The translations under genes and the position numbers were made by a program. Positions 32,714-34,099 of a stretch of 34,099 nucleotides of DNA are shown here, one piece after another (position 1 is the stretch's first letter; the number at the start of each line of letters is the position of its first letter). Under the pieces are notes generated by a model. The model was given only the letters and a program-made list of their open reading frames with translations. It made no database searches and was not told the origin of the DNA. The DNA is taken from NCBI GenBank assembly GCA_035761045.1, contig DASTRU010000292.1, positions 1 to 34,099 of the forward strand, in the 5' to 3' direction. The stretch comes from DASTRU01 sp035761045 (GTDB lineage: Bacteria > Pseudomonadota > Gammaproteobacteria > Burkholderiales > Burkholderiaceae_E).

Positions 32714-34099
32714 TTAACGCACGGCCAGCGCGGCGAGAAGGTCGGTTTCGATCTGCAATTGCGTTTTTTGATTGGCAAGCGCCGCGCCTTCGACGAGAAA
32801 CACGTCTTCGACTCGATCGCCGAGCGTCATGATCTTGGCGGTGTGCACGGCAATTTTGTAATTCGTCAACACGCGCGCGATCGCATACAACAACCCCGAT
32901 CGATCCGCCGCCGTCACCGACAGCAGGTAATACTGGCCGCGTTCGTCGGGTAATAACTCGACCCGAGGTTGAATCGGAAAATGCCGCGATTGCCGCGATA
33001 TGCGGGCTTGCACCGGCTCGGGCAGCGGTGTGGCTTCGCTAATGACTTCGACCAGATCACGTTCCACGATGGGTGACAAAGCGCGGTAATCGGTCAGTGC
33101 CTCGCGGGTCGAATTGGTGTCGGTCACGATGAAGGTATCGAGCGCGTAACCATGCCGAGTGGTGTGCACTTTGGCGTCGAGAATCGAATACCGCTTGCCG
33201 TCGAAGTAGCCGCACAAGCGCGCGAATAAGTCGGGCTGATCGCGCACGTACACCGCGACTTGCATGCCGTCGCCCACCAAGGCCGGACGCGCCTTCACCA
33301 CCGGCTCTTGCGCGTTCACCTGGTAGTGCAGCGACCGCGTCAACCACGCGATCGTCTTTGGGTCTTGGCGCAGGAAAAAGGCGACGTCGAGTTGCTTCCA
33401 CAATTCTTCGTGCACGGTGTCGGAGAAGGCGTACAAGCGAAGAATTCGCCGCGCTTCTTGTTGGCGCGCGGCAAGTTCCGCGTTCGGTTGAAACGCTTGC
33501 ACCACGCCCTCGGCGCCCAGCGCGCGCCGCGTGAGATGAAATAAGTCCTCGAGCAACTTACCTTTCCACGCGTTCCACACCTTGGGCGACGTGCCACGAA
33601 TATCGGCCACCGTCAGCAAGTACAACGCCGTCAGGCGGCGCTCGGTGCCCACGAGCCGCGCGAAATCGGTAATGACTTGCGGATCGCTCAAATCCTTCTT
33701 CTGCGCGACTTGGCTCATCGTCAAATGATGTTCGACGAGAAATTCGAGCAACTCGTTGTCCTCGGCGCTCAGTCCGTGGTCGCGCGCGAAGCGGCGCACC
33801 TCGACCTTGCCAAGCACGCTATGGTCGCCGCCACGGCCTTTGGCGATGTCGTGAAACAAAGCGGCGACATACAGCAACCAGTGACGCTCGAAATTCGCCA
33901 TCAATTGCGAGCAAAACGGATATTCGTGCGCGTGCTCGGCCATCGTGAAGCGACGCACGTTGCGAATCACCGTCAGGATGTGTTGATCGACGGTATAGAC
34001 GTGAAATAAATCGTGCTGCATTTGGCCAACGATGCGGCGAAACACCGGCAAGTAGCGGCCGAGAATGCTGACGTCGTTCATCCGTCTAAGCTCGTGCAC
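32714..34099 (-). CDS. glnD: Bifunctional uridylyltransferase/uridylyl-removing enzyme GlnD (C-terminal part only)
   Basis: The reading frame enters from the right edge of the window, so only the last 461 or so residues are present. It opens in the HD phosphohydrolase region (GQMQHDLFHVYTVDQH, LLYVAALFHDIAKGRGGDHS), which removes UMP from PII proteins. Two ACT domains follow (QVAVYVRDQPDLFARLCGYF and YLLSVTAADRSGLLYAIARVL), which sense glutamine. The N-terminal nucleotidyltransferase domain must lie beyond base 34099. GlnD relays nitrogen status to GlnB/GlnK and glutamine synthetase control. The stop is at 32714, about 45 bp before selO on the same strand. Confidence 0.96.
   Translation of the reverse strand: MHELRRMNDVSILGRYLPVFRRIVGQMQHDLFHVYTVDQHILTVIRNVRRFTMAEHAHEYPFCSQLMANFERHWLLYVAALFHDIAKGRGGDHSVLGKVEVRRFARDHGLSAEDNELLEFLVEHHLTMSQVAQKKDLSDPQVITDFARLVGTERRLTALYLLTVADIRGTSPKVWNAWKGKLLEDLFHLTRRALGAEGVVQAFQPNAELAARQQEARRILRLYAFSDTVHEELWKQLDVAFFLRQDPKTIAWLTRSLHYQVNAQEPVVKARPALVGDGMQVAVYVRDQPDLFARLCGYFDGKRYSILDAKVHTTRHGYALDTFIVTDTNSTREALTDYRALSPIVERDLVEVISEATPLPEPVQARISRQSRHFPIQPRVELLPDERGQYYLLSVTAADRSGLLYAIARVLTNYKIAVHTAKIMTLGDRVEDVFLVEGAALANQKTQLQIETDLLAALAVR

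Noticed and set aside
1169..32884. GCGATCGC octamer, like the HIP1 word, seen at 1169, 23219, 28089, 28743 and 32877
   Set aside because: Somewhat more frequent than expected for the base composition but most copies are inside codon-biased genes; no spacing or placement pattern.

Overview
The window looks like chromosomal DNA of a GC-rich betaproteobacterium, most likely Burkholderiales or a close relative. I base this on protein similarity and gene order: a periplasmic formate dehydrogenase cluster of the type common in that group, a DUF1178 gene, a divergent tesA/ybbA pair, yciB-bolA-ppiC, AceK, a fused two-domain 5-oxoprolinase and GlnD. I see no phage, plasmid, transposon, CRISPR, tRNA or rRNA signature. 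No gap between genes exceeds about 210 bp. Leucine codon use is odd for such a genome: TTG and TTA outnumber CTG in the genes I counted.

Region 1 (1-7295, + strand) is a membrane-bound, periplasm-facing formate dehydrogenase operon. It holds a multi-cluster ferredoxin-like protein cut by the window edge, a TorD-type chaperone, a 70-aa Tat-signal companion protein, the molybdopterin catalytic subunit (a cysteine, not selenocysteine, enzyme), the four-cluster iron-sulfur subunit, a 79-aa lipoprotein, the cytochrome b subunit and a small exported Lys/Ala-rich protein. Electrons from formate should pass from the alpha subunit through beta to the gamma haems and the quinone pool. A 152-bp AT-rich gap with three inverted repeats lies between the chaperone and the Tat protein.

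Region 2 (7377-10850) begins with a DUF1178 gene whose start codon sits inside a perfect 12-bp hairpin. A minus-strand operon of three overlapping genes follows: an APH-type kinase, an acyl-CoA dehydrogenase and a YfcG-like glutathione transferase. The kinase plus dehydrogenase pair matches the LvaA/LvaC and ACAD10/ACAD11 arrangement linked to 4-hydroxyacyl-CoA breakdown.

Region 3 (11058-16106) carries a FimV-like protein, the divergent lysophospholipase/arylesterase TesA and YbbA ATPase, whose best start codons overlap, and the bifunctional NAD(P)H-hydrate repair enzyme Nnr.

Region 4 (16098-22601) is the least ordinary part. A gene with its own likely promoter and a strong ribosome site encodes an 867-aa protein I cannot assign to a family. 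It has a disordered N-terminus, a histidine/aspartate cluster, several Ala/Gly-rich hydrophobic stretches and a long charged helical C-terminus. A fused HyuA-HyuB 5-oxoprolinase follows 20 bp downstream, probably in the same transcript.

Region 5 (22609-34099) is mostly housekeeping: a small membrane protein divergent from purL, then, on the minus strand, aceK, a parvulin-type isomerase with a clear terminator, bolA, yciB, msrB, selO and the C-terminal part of glnD, which runs off the window.
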